From Streptomyces sp. B93 (GTDB lineage Bacteria > Actinomycetota > Actinomycetes > Streptomycetales > Streptomycetaceae), in assembly GCF_018070565.1 (NCBI RefSeq), contig NZ_JAGPXL010000042.1:1-59639 (forward strand): 59,639 bases of DNA. The letters run 5' to 3'. The notes under the pieces are model-generated. The model had not been told where the DNA came from and did not search any database. It saw nothing but the letters and a program-made list of their open reading frames with translations. Shown one piece after another: positions 47,929-57,049 of the stretch. A program made the position numbers and the translations under genes. Each line of letters starts with the position of its first letter. Within the stretch, counting starts at the first letter, position 1.

Positions 47929-50898
47929 TCAGCTCTCGGCGCCACTGTTCTCCCCACCGGCGTTGTCCTCACTGGCGTTCTCGCCGCCGCCTCCGGTGTT
48001 GTCGGGTTGCGACTGCGCCTTCTCGGCCCGCTCCAGGGCGTCCTGGAGGTCCTGCTGGGCCCGGCCGTACGCCTCCCAGTCACCCTTCTTCAGGGCTTCC
48101 TGGCCCGCCTCGAAGGCCTTCTGAGCGTCGTCGAGGGCCTCCTGGACGGTCGGGTTCTCGGCCGTCGGCGGTGGTGTGGTCGTACCGCCGTCGTCCTCGC
48201 CCGTGCCCTCGCCCTCGTCCGGTGGCGTCGGCTGGGTCGCGCCCTCCTGCCCGAAGACCTTGTTGAGGGCTTCCTCGAGCGTGTCCTCGAAGGCCGTGGC
48301 ACCGCCGTAGGTCACCAGCACCTTGCGCAGCAGCGGGTACTTGAGCCCGCCACCGCGGACGTAGACCGGCTCCACGTACAGCAGTCCGCCGTCGAGGGGT
48401 ACGGCGAGCAGGTTGCCGTACTCGACCTCCGAGTCACCGCCTCTCAGCAGCCTGATCGTCTCGGCGATGTCCTGTTCGGAGTTGAACTGGGACTGGATCT
48501 GTTTGGGTCCGGAGACGGTCGTACTGGTGGGCAGTTTCAGAATTCTGATCTGGCCGTACCCCTCGGTGCCCGCTTCCGCGTCGACCGCCATGAACGCGCT
48601 GAGGTTGTCACGCCCGTTGGGTGTGAACGTCGTCGTCAGCGAGAAGGCCTGTTCCTTCTGGTCGGGCATCCGCATGCTGAGGTAGTACGGCGGCACCGAC
48701 TCGCTGGCCTTGTTGGTCGGGTCGTCCGGCACCTGCCACACCTCGCTGCCGCTGAGGAACGTCGTGGCGTCCTTGACGTGGTAGCGGGTGAGCAGCTCGC
48801 GCTGCACCTTGAACAGGTCCTGGGGATACCGCAGATGGGCCATCAGCTCGTCGCTGATCGCGCTCCTGGGCTCCACCGTGCCGGGGAACGCCTTCTTCCA
48901 GGTCTTCAGGACGGGGTCCTGGGTGTCCCACTCGTAGAGCTTGACCTCGCCGGTGTACGCGTCGACGGTCGCCTTCACGGAGTTGCGGATGTAGTTGACC
49001 TGGTTCTGCTGGGCGACCACCGCGCGCTGGTTGTTGGTCGCGGTCAGCGAGTCGGCCGTCGTGTCCCCGAGGGTCGTCCGCGAGGAGTACGGGTAGCCGT
49101 TCGTCGTGGTGTAGGCGTCGACGATCCACTGAATACGGCCGTCCACCACCGCCGGATAGGCGTCACCGTCGATGGTCAGCCACGGGGCGACCGCCTCGAC
49201 GCGGTCCTTCGGCGTGCGGTTGTACAGGATCCGCGAACCCTCGCCGATCGCTCCGGAGTAGAGGATCTGCGGCTCGCTGAACGCCACCGCGTACGCGGCC
49301 CGGTTCACCGGGCTGGAGAGGTTGACCCCGCTGTCGCCCTGGTAGCTGTAGGTCTTCTCGCCGCTGTCGTCGGAGTAGTCGATCTCCTTCTGGGGACCGC
49401 CGACGATCGAGTACATGCTGGTCTTCTCGCCGTAGTAGATGCGCTGTTCGTACTTGCCCAGCTCACCCTTGGACGGCAGATCGGACTCCGTGAACTTCGG
49501 GCGGCCCTCGGAGTCGGCGCTGGTTCCCTCGGCGGCGACGACGCCGTAGCCGTGGGTGTAGCGGAAGTGGTCGTTGATCCAGTTGTTCTTCGGGATGCCG
49601 TTGAGGTTGATCTCACGCAGACCGATGACCGTGTCCTGGTCCTGACCGTCCTGCCGGTAGCGGTCCACGTCCAGGTTGGTCGGGAACGCGTAGTAGTTCC
49701 TGATCTGCTGGAGCTGCTGGAACGTCGGCGAGACGATGTTCGGGTCCAGGATGCGGATGCTGGCCGTCTGGTCGACGTCGTCCCGCAGCTGGGTCCGGTC
49801 CTCGGTCTGGCTCGAGCCCGGGTAGTCCGAGACCTTGGTGCCGTCGATGCCGTACGCCTGCCGCGTCGCCGCGAGGTTCTTCTCGACGTACGGGGCTTCC
49901 TTGGCCTGCTCGTTCGGCTGGACCTGGAACTTCTGCACGATCGCCGGGTACAGCCCGCCGATCAGGATCGCCGAGAGCACCATCAGGCCGAAGCCGATCA
50001 CGGGCAGCTGCCAGGTGCGCCGCCAGATGGTGGCGAAGAACAACAGCGCGCAGATGACGGCGATGCAGAACAGGATCGTCTTCGCCGGGAGGTAGGCGTT
50101 GGCGTCGACGTACCGCAGACCGGTCCAGTTGTCCGTCGCCTTGAAGTCGCTGGACTTCACCGCGAGGCCGTAGCGGTCGAGCCAGTACGCGACCGCCTTC
50201 AGCGCGACGAAGATGCCGATGAGCACCGACAGGTGCCCGGTGGCCGCGGACGTCGCGCGGGCGCCCGGGCTGGTGATGCGCAACCCGCCGTACAGGTAGT
50301 GGGTGAGCGCGGCGGCGATCACGGAGAGGATCGCGGCGGCGAAGCCGAAGCCGAGCAGGAACCGGTACCAGGGCAGGTCGAAGGCGTAGAAGGAGACGTC
50401 CAGGTTGAACTGGGGGTCCTTCTCACCGAAGGAGACGCCGTTGACCCACATCAGCCAGGTCCGCCACTGCCCGGACGCGGAGGCGCCCGCGATCAGCCCG
50501 ACCAGGGCGGTGATGCCGAACAGCAGCCACTTCTTGTAGGGCGCGATGCCCATGCGGTAGCGGTCGAGGTTCTGCTGCTCCATCGACATCGCGCTCAGCG
50601 GCGGGCGCAGCCGGTGGGCCAGCCAGATGTTGAAGCCGACCGCCAGGGCCATCAGCAGGCCGAAGACGAAGAACAGTCCGATCTTGGTCCACAGGGTCGT
50701 GGTGAAGACGGACGAATAATGCACCGACCGGTACCAGAGCCAGTCCGTCCAGAAGCCCGCGAACATGGTGAACGCCATGCCGAGAACGGCCAGCACGCCC
50801 AGTGTCATGAGCAGGGTCCGGGCTCGCCGGGACGGGCGGCCGACTCTGATCCGTGGCCCCGTCGGGCCTCCGCCGCGGTCCGGCATCTGGAAAGCCAA
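47929..50898 (-). CDS. UPF0182-family large membrane protein
   Basis: 989 residues from TTG 50898. About seven membrane segments in residues 20-320, then a large hydrophilic, probably extracytoplasmic region, and an acidic Gln/Glu/Gly-rich tail with a coiled-coil-like stretch (EALDDAQKAFEAGQEAL). UPF0182 proteins are universal in actinobacteria and have no known function. TTG is preferred because GAGGTG lies five bases upstream; ATG 50886 (MPDRGGG) lacks such a site. It is divergent from the PPA1309 gene. Confidence 0.87.
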   Translation of the reverse strand: MAFQMPDRGGGPTGPRIRVGRPSRRARTLLMTLGVLAVLGMAFTMFAGFWTDWLWYRSVHYSSVFTTTLWTKIGLFFVFGLLMALAVGFNIWLAHRLRPPLSAMSMEQQNLDRYRMGIAPYKKWLLFGITALVGLIAGASASGQWRTWLMWVNGVSFGEKDPQFNLDVSFYAFDLPWYRFLLGFGFAAAILSVIAAALTHYLYGGLRITSPGARATSAATGHLSVLIGIFVALKAVAYWLDRYGLAVKSSDFKATDNWTGLRYVDANAYLPAKTILFCIAVICALLFFATIWRRTWQLPVIGFGLMVLSAILIGGLYPAIVQKFQVQPNEQAKEAPYVEKNLAATRQAYGIDGTKVSDYPGSSQTEDRTQLRDDVDQTASIRILDPNIVSPTFQQLQQIRNYYAFPTNLDVDRYRQDGQDQDTVIGLREINLNGIPKNNWINDHFRYTHGYGVVAAEGTSADSEGRPKFTESDLPSKGELGKYEQRIYYGEKTSMYSIVGGPQKEIDYSDDSGEKTYSYQGDSGVNLSSPVNRAAYAVAFSEPQILYSGAIGEGSRILYNRTPKDRVEAVAPWLTIDGDAYPAVVDGRIQWIVDAYTTTNGYPYSSRTTLGDTTADSLTATNNQRAVVAQQNQVNYIRNSVKATVDAYTGEVKLYEWDTQDPVLKTWKKAFPGTVEPRSAISDELMAHLRYPQDLFKVQRELLTRYHVKDATTFLSGSEVWQVPDDPTNKASESVPPYYLSMRMPDQKEQAFSLTTTFTPNGRDNLSAFMAVDAEAGTEGYGQIRILKLPTSTTVSGPKQIQSQFNSEQDIAETIRLLRGGDSEVEYGNLLAVPLDGGLLYVEPVYVRGGGLKYPLLRKVLVTYGGATAFEDTLEEALNKVFGQEGATQPTPPDEGEGTGEDDGGTTTPPPTAENPTVQEALDDAQKAFEAGQEALKKGDWEAYGRAQQDLQDALERAEKAQSQPDNTGGGGENASEDNAGGENSGAES

Positions 50899-51051
50899 GG
50901 TGGCACCTCGAAAATCGCTGTGTTGGTCTGTCAGGCCCCCGGGTCCGCGGGCCGTGCGTCGGGCCCCGTGATCGTAGGGCCTCACCTATGCAACTTACCT
51001 ACGCTTTACTCAGTTCCCGATTCCGGGAGGGAACGAGGCAGGATTGTGACC

Positions 51052-51594
51052 ATGTCCAACACTCCCATGGCGGCGAGCCCGCTCACCCGGGCCGTACTCG
51101 AGATCGACGAGTACGTCTCCGGCCTCGGCTGGGACCAGCCCGCCCGTCTCTTCGCCCTCGTCGACACCGCTCGGCTGCGCACCCAAGAACCCTCCCTCGC
51201 GGCCCAGCTCGGCCTGGGGGAGGAACAGGAGACCGCCGGTCTCACCCCGATCGAGCAGGACGAGATTCCAACGGACAGGGCGCTCGACGAGTTCCTCGGC
51301 ACGATCGCCTGGCCCGACGCGGTGGCCGGGTGCGCGCTGACGGTGGAGCGGCTGATGCTCCCGCCGTCCGCGGAGGCTCAGGTTCCGAAGGATCTCGACG
51401 AGGGCCAGCTGGCGAGCTGGGTGGCCCGGCACCCGGAGCGGCAGGAGGTCCGGATGACGGTCGCGGTGCTGCGCGACGGGGCCCGCGAGTCTGCCCTCCG
51501 GCTGCGGGAGAAGGATGCGCCGACCGAGGTGCTCACCGGCTCCGACCTGGTGCCGGGCCTGGCCGAGGCCCTGGCGGCCACCTTCGAGGACTGA
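51052..51594 (+). CDS. PPA1309-family conserved protein
   Basis: 180 residues, acidic, soluble, with WDQPARLFALVDT and ASWVARHPERQEVRMTVAVLRDG. This actinobacterial family is unstudied. ATG 51052 is used; GTG 51046 two codons upstream is equally possible with GAGGCAGGA before it. It is divergent from UPF0182, an association conserved in actinobacteria as far as I recall. Confidence 0.8.
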   Translation: MSNTPMAASPLTRAVLEIDEYVSGLGWDQPARLFALVDTARLRTQEPSLAAQLGLGEEQETAGLTPIEQDEIPTDRALDEFLGTIAWPDAVAGCALTVERLMLPPSAEAQVPKDLDEGQLASWVARHPERQEVRMTVAVLRDGARESALRLREKDAPTEVLTGSDLVPGLAEALAATFED

Positions 51595-51627
51595 CCGGCG
51601 GGGGCTGCTCCGCGGCGGTCGCGCGGG

Positions 51628-52725
51628 TCAGTCCCCGGTACCGCACTTCGGCAGGTCTGCGGTGTCGCCCTCGCGGATGTCCTTCAGGGCGCCGAGGGCG
51701 TCGTCGATGGTCTTCACCTTGACGAGCGTCAGCCCTTCGGGGGTGTCCTTGGCGGCCGAGGCGCAGTTGTCGGCGGGCGTCAGGAAGTACTCGGCGCCCT
51801 TGTCGCGCGCGCCGACCGTCTTCATCTCCACGCCGCCGATCGGGCCGACCTTGCCGTCGTCGTCGATGGTGCCGGTGCCCGCGACGAAGGAGCCGCCCGT
51901 GAGGCTGCCCGGGGTGAGCTTGTCGTAGATGCCTAGGGCGAACATCAGTCCGGCGCTCGGCCCGCCGACGTCCGCGAGCTTGATGTCGATCTTGAACGGG
52001 AAGGTGTGGTCGGTTCCGGCGGAGATCCCGACGATGGCCCGCTTCTCACCGCTGTCGTCCGACGTCGTGGTGGTGATGGTGACGTCCTCGGTGGCGGTCG
52101 CCGTCCGGTTCTCCTTCTCGGCGGCGGCCTGCTCCTTGGCGGGCACGACCGTGAAGACCACGTCCTCACCGGGCTCGTGCTTCGTCACCAGCTCGGCGAC
52201 GTCGGCGGGCTCCTTCACCGCGGTCCCGTCGACGGCCTTGATCACGTCCCCGGCGTGCAGCACGCCCTCCGCCGGGGAGTCCTTGACGACCGTGGAGACG
52301 ACGACCCAGGACTTCACCGACACGCCGAGTTCCTTCAGGGCGGCGACCTTGGCGCTCTCCTGGGACTGGCTGAACTCCTCGGCGTTCTCCTGGGTCGACT
52401 CCTCCTCCGTCTTGCCGTCCGGGTAGAGGGTGTCGTGGGGGACGACCTTGTTGTCGTGCGCCAGCCAGCCGTAGACCGCCTCCACGAGGTTCATCTTGTA
52501 GTCGGCGCTGGTCACCCGGACCGTGGTCATGTTCAGATGACCCGTCGTCGGGTAGGTCTTGCGGCCCTCGATCTGCAGCACCGGCTCGCCGTCGTGCTCG
52601 GCGAGGGTGTTCACCGTCGGCCCCGGGGACATCTCCGAATACGGCACGGGGATGAGCACTCCCGCGCACAGGAGCGCGATCAGCATCAGGGTGGAGGCGA
52701 GCATCGTCGCGGTGCGGCGTGGCAT
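51628..52725 (-). CDS. YlbL-type PDZ and Lon-like (S16) membrane protease
   Basis: 365 residues: an N-terminal membrane anchor (MLIALLCAGVLIPVPYS), a PDZ domain (about 135-200) and a C-terminal S16 domain. The catalytic Ser is in DVGGPSAGLMFAL and the Lys in IGGVEMK, so the dyad is intact. In Bacillus YlbL cleaves the cell-division inhibitor YneA; here it may process membrane or secreted proteins. ATG 52725 gives a typical N-in anchor. Confidence 0.9.
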   Translation of the reverse strand: MPRRTATMLASTLMLIALLCAGVLIPVPYSEMSPGPTVNTLAEHDGEPVLQIEGRKTYPTTGHLNMTTVRVTSADYKMNLVEAVYGWLAHDNKVVPHDTLYPDGKTEEESTQENAEEFSQSQESAKVAALKELGVSVKSWVVVSTVVKDSPAEGVLHAGDVIKAVDGTAVKEPADVAELVTKHEPGEDVVFTVVPAKEQAAAEKENRTATATEDVTITTTTSDDSGEKRAIVGISAGTDHTFPFKIDIKLADVGGPSAGLMFALGIYDKLTPGSLTGGSFVAGTGTIDDDGKVGPIGGVEMKTVGARDKGAEYFLTPADNCASAAKDTPEGLTLVKVKTIDDALGALKDIREGDTADLPKCGTGD

Positions 52726-52822
52726 GCCTCGACAGTACGGGACGGCTCTGTCAGCGCACCGTCAGGGCCGTCCGTCCGGGGACGACCCCCGTGACCTCGC
52801 CGGACTCCCCGTCCTCGGGGGG

Positions 52823-52987
52823 TCAGCCGCCCGAGTGGGACTTCTCCATGGCCGCACGGAAACGGGCGTACCCGTCCAGCTCGGGACCGTCGCTACGGGC
52901 CTTGCGGGTCCGGTTGGCCCAACTGCCCCACAGGCCCGCGCCAATCGCAGCCACAAGCGGAATCAGCAACCAGGCGAGCGCCCCCAT
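52823..52987 (-). CDS. small single-helix membrane protein
   Basis: 54 residues: one hydrophobic segment (ALAWLLIPLVAAIGAGLWG), then a basic patch RTRKARSD and the tail YARFRAAMEKSHSGG. ATG 52987 has GGAGG five bases upstream. Function is unknown. It sits between moaE and the YlbL gene on the same strand. Confidence 0.72.
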   Translation of the reverse strand: MGALAWLLIPLVAAIGAGLWGSWANRTRKARSDGPELDGYARFRAAMEKSHSGG

Positions 52988-53144
52988 GCCGACCTCCAAC
53001 CCCAACGCGTCGCAACTGACTGATCAGCAGATTAACCATCCGCCATCACAACGCTCACGCCAGGGGTCCGGTTACGCAACCGGAATTGTCAGCAGGCCCC
53101 CACCCGCCCTCCCGTCGCCCGACCACCACCCCTCAACGACGGCG

Positions 53145-53603
53145 CTACGCGCCGACCCATTCCTCTGTGCCGTCGGAGAACTTCTGGTGCTTCCAGATCG
53201 GCACCTCGTGCTTGAGGTCGTCGATCAGCTTCCGGCAGGCCTCGAAGGCCTCCCCCCGGTGCGGGCAGGAGACGGCCACGACCACCGCGAGATCACCCAC
53301 CGCGAGGTCCCCGATCCGGTGCACGGCGGCCAGGGCGCGCACCGGGTACTCCGCGACCACCTTCTCGGCAATCCGCCGCATCTCGGCCTCGGCGGTGGGG
53401 TGACATGAATACCCCAGCTCGTCGACGTCGGCCCCGCCGTCGTGGTTGCGCACGGTCCCCACGAACAGCGCGGTCCCACCCGCGGCGTCGTCACCGACGG
53501 CCTTGAAGACCTCGTCCAGGGAGAGCGGGGTCTCCCGGATACCGATCAACTTGACGGGCTCCTGAGCGGCCTGCTCACCGGGGTGGTCGTTCTTGTCTGC
53601 CAT
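53145..53603 (-). CDS. moaE: molybdopterin synthase catalytic subunit MoaE
   Basis: 152 residues. Transfers sulfur from MoaD to precursor Z in molybdenum-cofactor synthesis. FVGTVRNHDGG, YSCHPTAEAEMRRIA, HRIGDLAVGDLAVVVAVSCPHR and the C-terminal LKHEVPIWKHQ with the active-site lysines are all present. ATG 53603 (MADKNDHPG) is preferred over ATG 53621. No moaD or other mo gene adjoins it. Confidence 0.93.
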   Translation of the reverse strand: MADKNDHPGEQAAQEPVKLIGIRETPLSLDEVFKAVGDDAAGGTALFVGTVRNHDGGADVDELGYSCHPTAEAEMRRIAEKVVAEYPVRALAAVHRIGDLAVGDLAVVVAVSCPHRGEAFEACRKLIDDLKHEVPIWKHQKFSDGTEEWVGA

Positions 53604-53641
53604 GAGCCCATCGTGCCTCATGGCGGACGGCGCACGGGAGT

Positions 53642-53717
53642 CTCAGCCCGTCCGGCGTTTGAGGACAAGGCCCGTTCAGGGCCGAAGCGGGGGTCCGGGG
53701 GTGGCAGCCCCCAGGGC
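53642..53717. repeat. dispersed intergenic repeat, family D
   Basis: CAGCCCGTCCGGCGTTTGAG, then GGCCC/GGGCC and GGGGG/CCCCC hairpins (CCGGGGGTGGCAGCCCCCAG). I remember near-identical sequence in great numbers in streptomycete genomes. It lies between the moaE start and the epimerase stop and may terminate the latter. Confidence 0.65.
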
Positions 53718-53735
53718 CGACGGGGGATCCCCGTG

Positions 53736-54848
53736 TCAGATCCGCCGCCGCGCCTTCCGCGCCCGCCGCACCACCGCCGCCGCCCCCAGCAACGCCACTG
53801 TCGCCCCGGCCGCCCCCGCCGCCGTCGCGTCCTTCCGCCCCAGCCGCCGCCCGGCGACCGTGTGCCGCCCGGACACCTCGTCCAGCAACTCGGCCAGCAC
53901 CTCCTCGTTGGTCCACCGCGCCCGCCACCCGGCGTCGTGCAGCCGGCTCCCGCTCACCACCCAGGGATACATCGTGTAGGCCAGGTCCCCGGCCGGGGAC
54001 GGCGTGAGCCCGATCCGGTGCAGCCGCGCCGCCGCGCCCAGCGCCACGGCAGACGGCAGCTCCATCCGCCGGATGCCGCTCAGCTCCTCGACCTCCTCCT
54101 GTTCCAGCCACCCGTCGCAGCCCACGGCCAGCTCCCCGTCGACCTTCTCCAGGACGGCGTACTCCAGGGCGCTGCACAGGTCCTCGACATGGCAGAACTG
54201 CCAGGCGGGCCGCGACCCGGCCACCACCAGCAGCCGCGGTGACTCGAAGTACCTGGTCAGCGCGGTGTCGGTGCCGCCGACGAGGATGGCGGGGCGCACG
54301 ACGGTGACATTGAGCCCGGGGTGCGCCCGGGGCGCCCGGCGCGCGAGCCGTTCGATCTCCAGCAGGTCGCCGACCCCGGTGGCCTCCGCGGTGGCCCGCA
54401 GCTCGGCGTCCTCGGACAGCGGCAGCTCGTTGTCGGGCAGGGCGCCGTAGACCATCGCCGAGGTGCACAGCACCGCCCGGTGGACACCGGCCGCCGCGGC
54501 CGCGGTCAGCACGGTCTGCGTCCCCCGGACGTTGTAGGCCGTTCGGGCGGCGGCGTCGGTCTCCAGGTCGAGGTCGACGGCCAGGTGGACGACGACGTCC
54601 GCGCCGCGCAGCTTCTCCGCGATCGCCGGGTCACGGACGTCGAGGATGTGCCACTGCGCCGCCGCGCACTCGCCGCGCCGCTCGTCGACGGCGATGACCT
54701 GCTTGATCTCCTCCGACGCGGCGAGCCGCTCGGTGAGCAGGGCGCCGATCCCGGACGCAGCACCGGTGACCGCGACGACGGGCCCGCGCGGGGCGGACGG
54801 GGTTGAGTGGTTTCGCGCTGCGCGAACCTGCGGATCTGGGGAACTCAC
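53736..54848 (-). CDS. NAD-dependent epimerase/dehydratase (extended SDR)
   Basis: 370 residues. The Rossmann loop is VTGAASGIGALL (GxxxGxG form) near residue 25, followed by AVDERRGE. VVHLAVDLDL and CTSAMVYG carry the fold's substrate region; the usual YxxxK motif is not obvious, so catalysis is uncertain. The last 40 residues contain a hydrophobic segment (AAGAAGATVALLGAAAVV) flanked by basic residues, suggesting membrane attachment. GTG 54848 is chosen with TGGAGA seven bases upstream; the frame is open to 55055. Confidence 0.8.
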   Translation of the reverse strand: MSSPDPQVRAARNHSTPSAPRGPVVAVTGAASGIGALLTERLAASEEIKQVIAVDERRGECAAAQWHILDVRDPAIAEKLRGADVVVHLAVDLDLETDAAARTAYNVRGTQTVLTAAAAAGVHRAVLCTSAMVYGALPDNELPLSEDAELRATAEATGVGDLLEIERLARRAPRAHPGLNVTVVRPAILVGGTDTALTRYFESPRLLVVAGSRPAWQFCHVEDLCSALEYAVLEKVDGELAVGCDGWLEQEEVEELSGIRRMELPSAVALGAAARLHRIGLTPSPAGDLAYTMYPWVVSGSRLHDAGWRARWTNEEVLAELLDEVSGRHTVAGRRLGRKDATAAGAAGATVALLGAAAVVRRARKARRRI

Positions 54849-55039
54849 CGGGCGTCTCCAGCGGTTGTCTTCATACGAGCGCGAGTGACGCGTACGTACC
54901 AGGTGGCATCCATCCTGCCGCAGGCCTTGCGTCGGCGAAGCACCGAGGCCCGAACCGCCCGCGGTGTCTACGCTGGAGGGTGTTGTCGGGCAGCCGCGCC
55001 GCCGGAAAGAACCGGTGGCCTTACCAGCCGAGGAATCCC

Positions 55040-56482
55040 GTGAGTGACACCCCATTCGGATTCGGCCTTCCGCCGGAGGAGCCGGACGACGGCGACGAGG
55101 GCAAGAAGAAGGACCAGCAGAGCGGTGGTGGGCAGGGACCGGCCAACCCGTTCGGTTTCGGAGGTCTGCCCGGCGCCGGGGGCTTTGGCGGCCCCGGTGC
55201 GGACAACCCGCTCGCTGCCATGTTCGGTTCCCTGAACCCCACCGACCTGGGCGCCGCGTTCCAGCAGCTGGGCCAGATGCTCTCCTACGAGGGCGGCCCG
55301 GTGAACTGGGACATGGCCAAGCAGATCGCCCGCCAGACGGTCTCCCAGGGCTCCCCGGACGGCACCAAGGACGCCAGCGTCGGCCCCGCCGAGCGCACCG
55401 CCGTCCAGGAGGCCGTCCGCCTGGCCGACCTGTGGCTCGACGACGTGACGTCGCTGCCTTCCGGTGCCGCCTCCGCGGTGGCCTGGAGCCGCGCGGAGTG
55501 GGTCGAGGCCACCCTGCCCGCCTGGAAGGAGCTGGTCGACCCGGTCGCCGAGCGGGTCGGCGGCGCCATGGGTGACGTCCTGCCGGAGGAGATGCAGGCC
55601 ATGGCGGGCCCGCTGATCGGCATGATGCGCTCGATGGGCGGGGCGATGTTCGGTACGCAGATCGGGCAGGCCGTGGGCGTGCTCGCGGGCGAGGTCGTCG
55701 GCTCGACCGACATCGGCCTGCCGCTCGGCCCGGCCGGGAAGGCCGCGCTGCTGCCGGTCAACGTCGACACCTTCGGCAGGGACCTGGGCGTCCCCAAGGA
55801 GGAGGTGCGGCTGTACCTCGCCCTGCGCGAGGCCGCCCACCAGCGCCTGTTCGCCCATGTGCCGTGGCTGCGCTCGCACCTGTTCGGCGCGGTCGACGGC
55901 TACGCGCGCGGGATCAAGGTCGACACCGCCAAGCTGGAGGACGTGGTCGGCCAGTTCGACCCGCAGAATCCCGAACAGTTGCAGGACGCCCTCCAGCAGG
56001 GCATGTTCCAGCCGGAGGACACGCCCGAGCAGAAGGCAGCCCTGGCGCGTCTGGAGACCGCTCTGGCGCTCGTCGAGGGCTGGGTGGACGCGGTGGTGCA
56101 CGCCGCCGCCAAGCCGCGGCTGTCGTCCGCGGACGCCCTGCGGGAGACGCTGCGCCGCCGCCGCGCCTCCGGCGGCCCCGCCGAGCAGACGTTCGCCACC
56201 CTGATCGGGCTGGAGCTGCGCCCGCGCCGTCTGCGGGACGCCTCCCGGCTGTGGGCGTCCCTCACGGACGCGCGTGGCGTGGACGGCCGGGACGGCCTGT
56301 GGGCCCACCCGGACATGCTGCCGACCGCCTCCGACCTCGACGACCCGGACGGCTTCGTCCACCGGGAGCACGCCGACTTCTCGGAGCTGGACAAGATCCT
56401 CGGGGAGGCGGCGGGCGGCTCCCCCGGGAAGCCGGACCTGAAGAAGGGCCCCGAGAAGGACAAGGACGACGACGGCGAGTGA
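55040..56482 (+). CDS. DUF2342 zincin-like protein
   Basis: 480 residues. A Gly/Pro/Asp-rich N-terminus (about 1-60, with repeated PFGFG) precedes a helical domain of the DUF2342 family, annotated as a putative zinc-dependent metalloprotease. The expected HExxH site appears only as LREAAHQRLF, lacking the first His, so activity is doubtful. GTG 55040 has GAGGA upstream. Its stop overlaps the NUDIX start (GTGA), so they are coupled. Confidence 0.82.
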   Translation: MSDTPFGFGLPPEEPDDGDEGKKKDQQSGGGQGPANPFGFGGLPGAGGFGGPGADNPLAAMFGSLNPTDLGAAFQQLGQMLSYEGGPVNWDMAKQIARQTVSQGSPDGTKDASVGPAERTAVQEAVRLADLWLDDVTSLPSGAASAVAWSRAEWVEATLPAWKELVDPVAERVGGAMGDVLPEEMQAMAGPLIGMMRSMGGAMFGTQIGQAVGVLAGEVVGSTDIGLPLGPAGKAALLPVNVDTFGRDLGVPKEEVRLYLALREAAHQRLFAHVPWLRSHLFGAVDGYARGIKVDTAKLEDVVGQFDPQNPEQLQDALQQGMFQPEDTPEQKAALARLETALALVEGWVDAVVHAAAKPRLSSADALRETLRRRRASGGPAEQTFATLIGLELRPRRLRDASRLWASLTDARGVDGRDGLWAHPDMLPTASDLDDPDGFVHREHADFSELDKILGEAAGGSPGKPDLKKGPEKDKDDDGE

Positions 56483-56994
56483 GCCTGTACGACGACGCGG
56501 TCCTCGTGCTGAAGGGGTACGAGGGCCAGCCCGAGCTGCGTCAGACCTACCTGGACCATCTCGCCGGGCACCCGGACGGCCTGTGGAAGTCCTGCGGGGA
56601 CGGGCACATCACGGCGAGCGCCCTGGTGATCGACCCGCCGCGCGGGCGTGTGCTGCTCACCCTCCACCGCAAGCTGCGCATGTGGCTCCAGATGGGCGGC
56701 CACTGCGAGCCGTCCGACGGCACACTGGCCGCCGCCGCCCTGCGCGAGGGGACCGAGGAGTCGGGCATCGCGGGTCTGGGCCTGCTCCCGGGCGGCCCGG
56801 TGCGCCTGGACCGGCACCACACCCCGTGCGCCTGGCACCTGGACGTGCAGTACGCCGCGATCGCCCCGCCCGGGGCCCTGGAGACGATCAGCGACGAGTC
56901 GCTGGACCTGCGCTGGTTCGCCTACGACGAGGTGGCGGCCGTAGCGGACGACTCGGTCGTACGACTGCTGGAAGCGACCCGCGCGCGACTGTGA
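56479..56994 (+). CDS. NUDIX hydrolase
   Basis: 171 residues. The Nudix box is the actinobacterial variant with a longer loop, GHCEPSDGTLAAAALREGTE then ESG, keeping the RExxEE metal-binding core. It hydrolyses some nucleoside diphosphate derivative, substrate unknown. It is translationally coupled to the DUF2342 gene and followed by a strong bidirectional hairpin. Confidence 0.9.
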   Translation: MSLYDDAVLVLKGYEGQPELRQTYLDHLAGHPDGLWKSCGDGHITASALVIDPPRGRVLLTLHRKLRMWLQMGGHCEPSDGTLAAAALREGTEESGIAGLGLLPGGPVRLDRHHTPCAWHLDVQYAAIAPPGALETISDESLDLRWFAYDEVAAVADDSVVRLLEATRARL

Positions 56995-56997
56995 ACG

Positions 56998-57033
56998 GGT
57001 AAGGGGTGGCCACCATGGCGGCCACCCCTTACC
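56998..57033. terminator. bidirectional terminator between the NUDIX and AIM24 genes
   Basis: GGTAAGGGGTGGCC (56998-57011) pairs perfectly with GGCCACCCCTTACC (57020-57033) around an 8-base loop. It serves two convergent operons. Confidence 0.85.
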
Positions 57034-57049
57034 GATTGCTTCCGGACGG

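Noticed and set aside
47833..51051. Plus-strand frame reading through tRNA-fMet and opposite UPF0182 into the PPA1309 gene
   Set aside because: It crosses a tRNA and the shadow of a membrane protein; only the part from 51052 is a real product.
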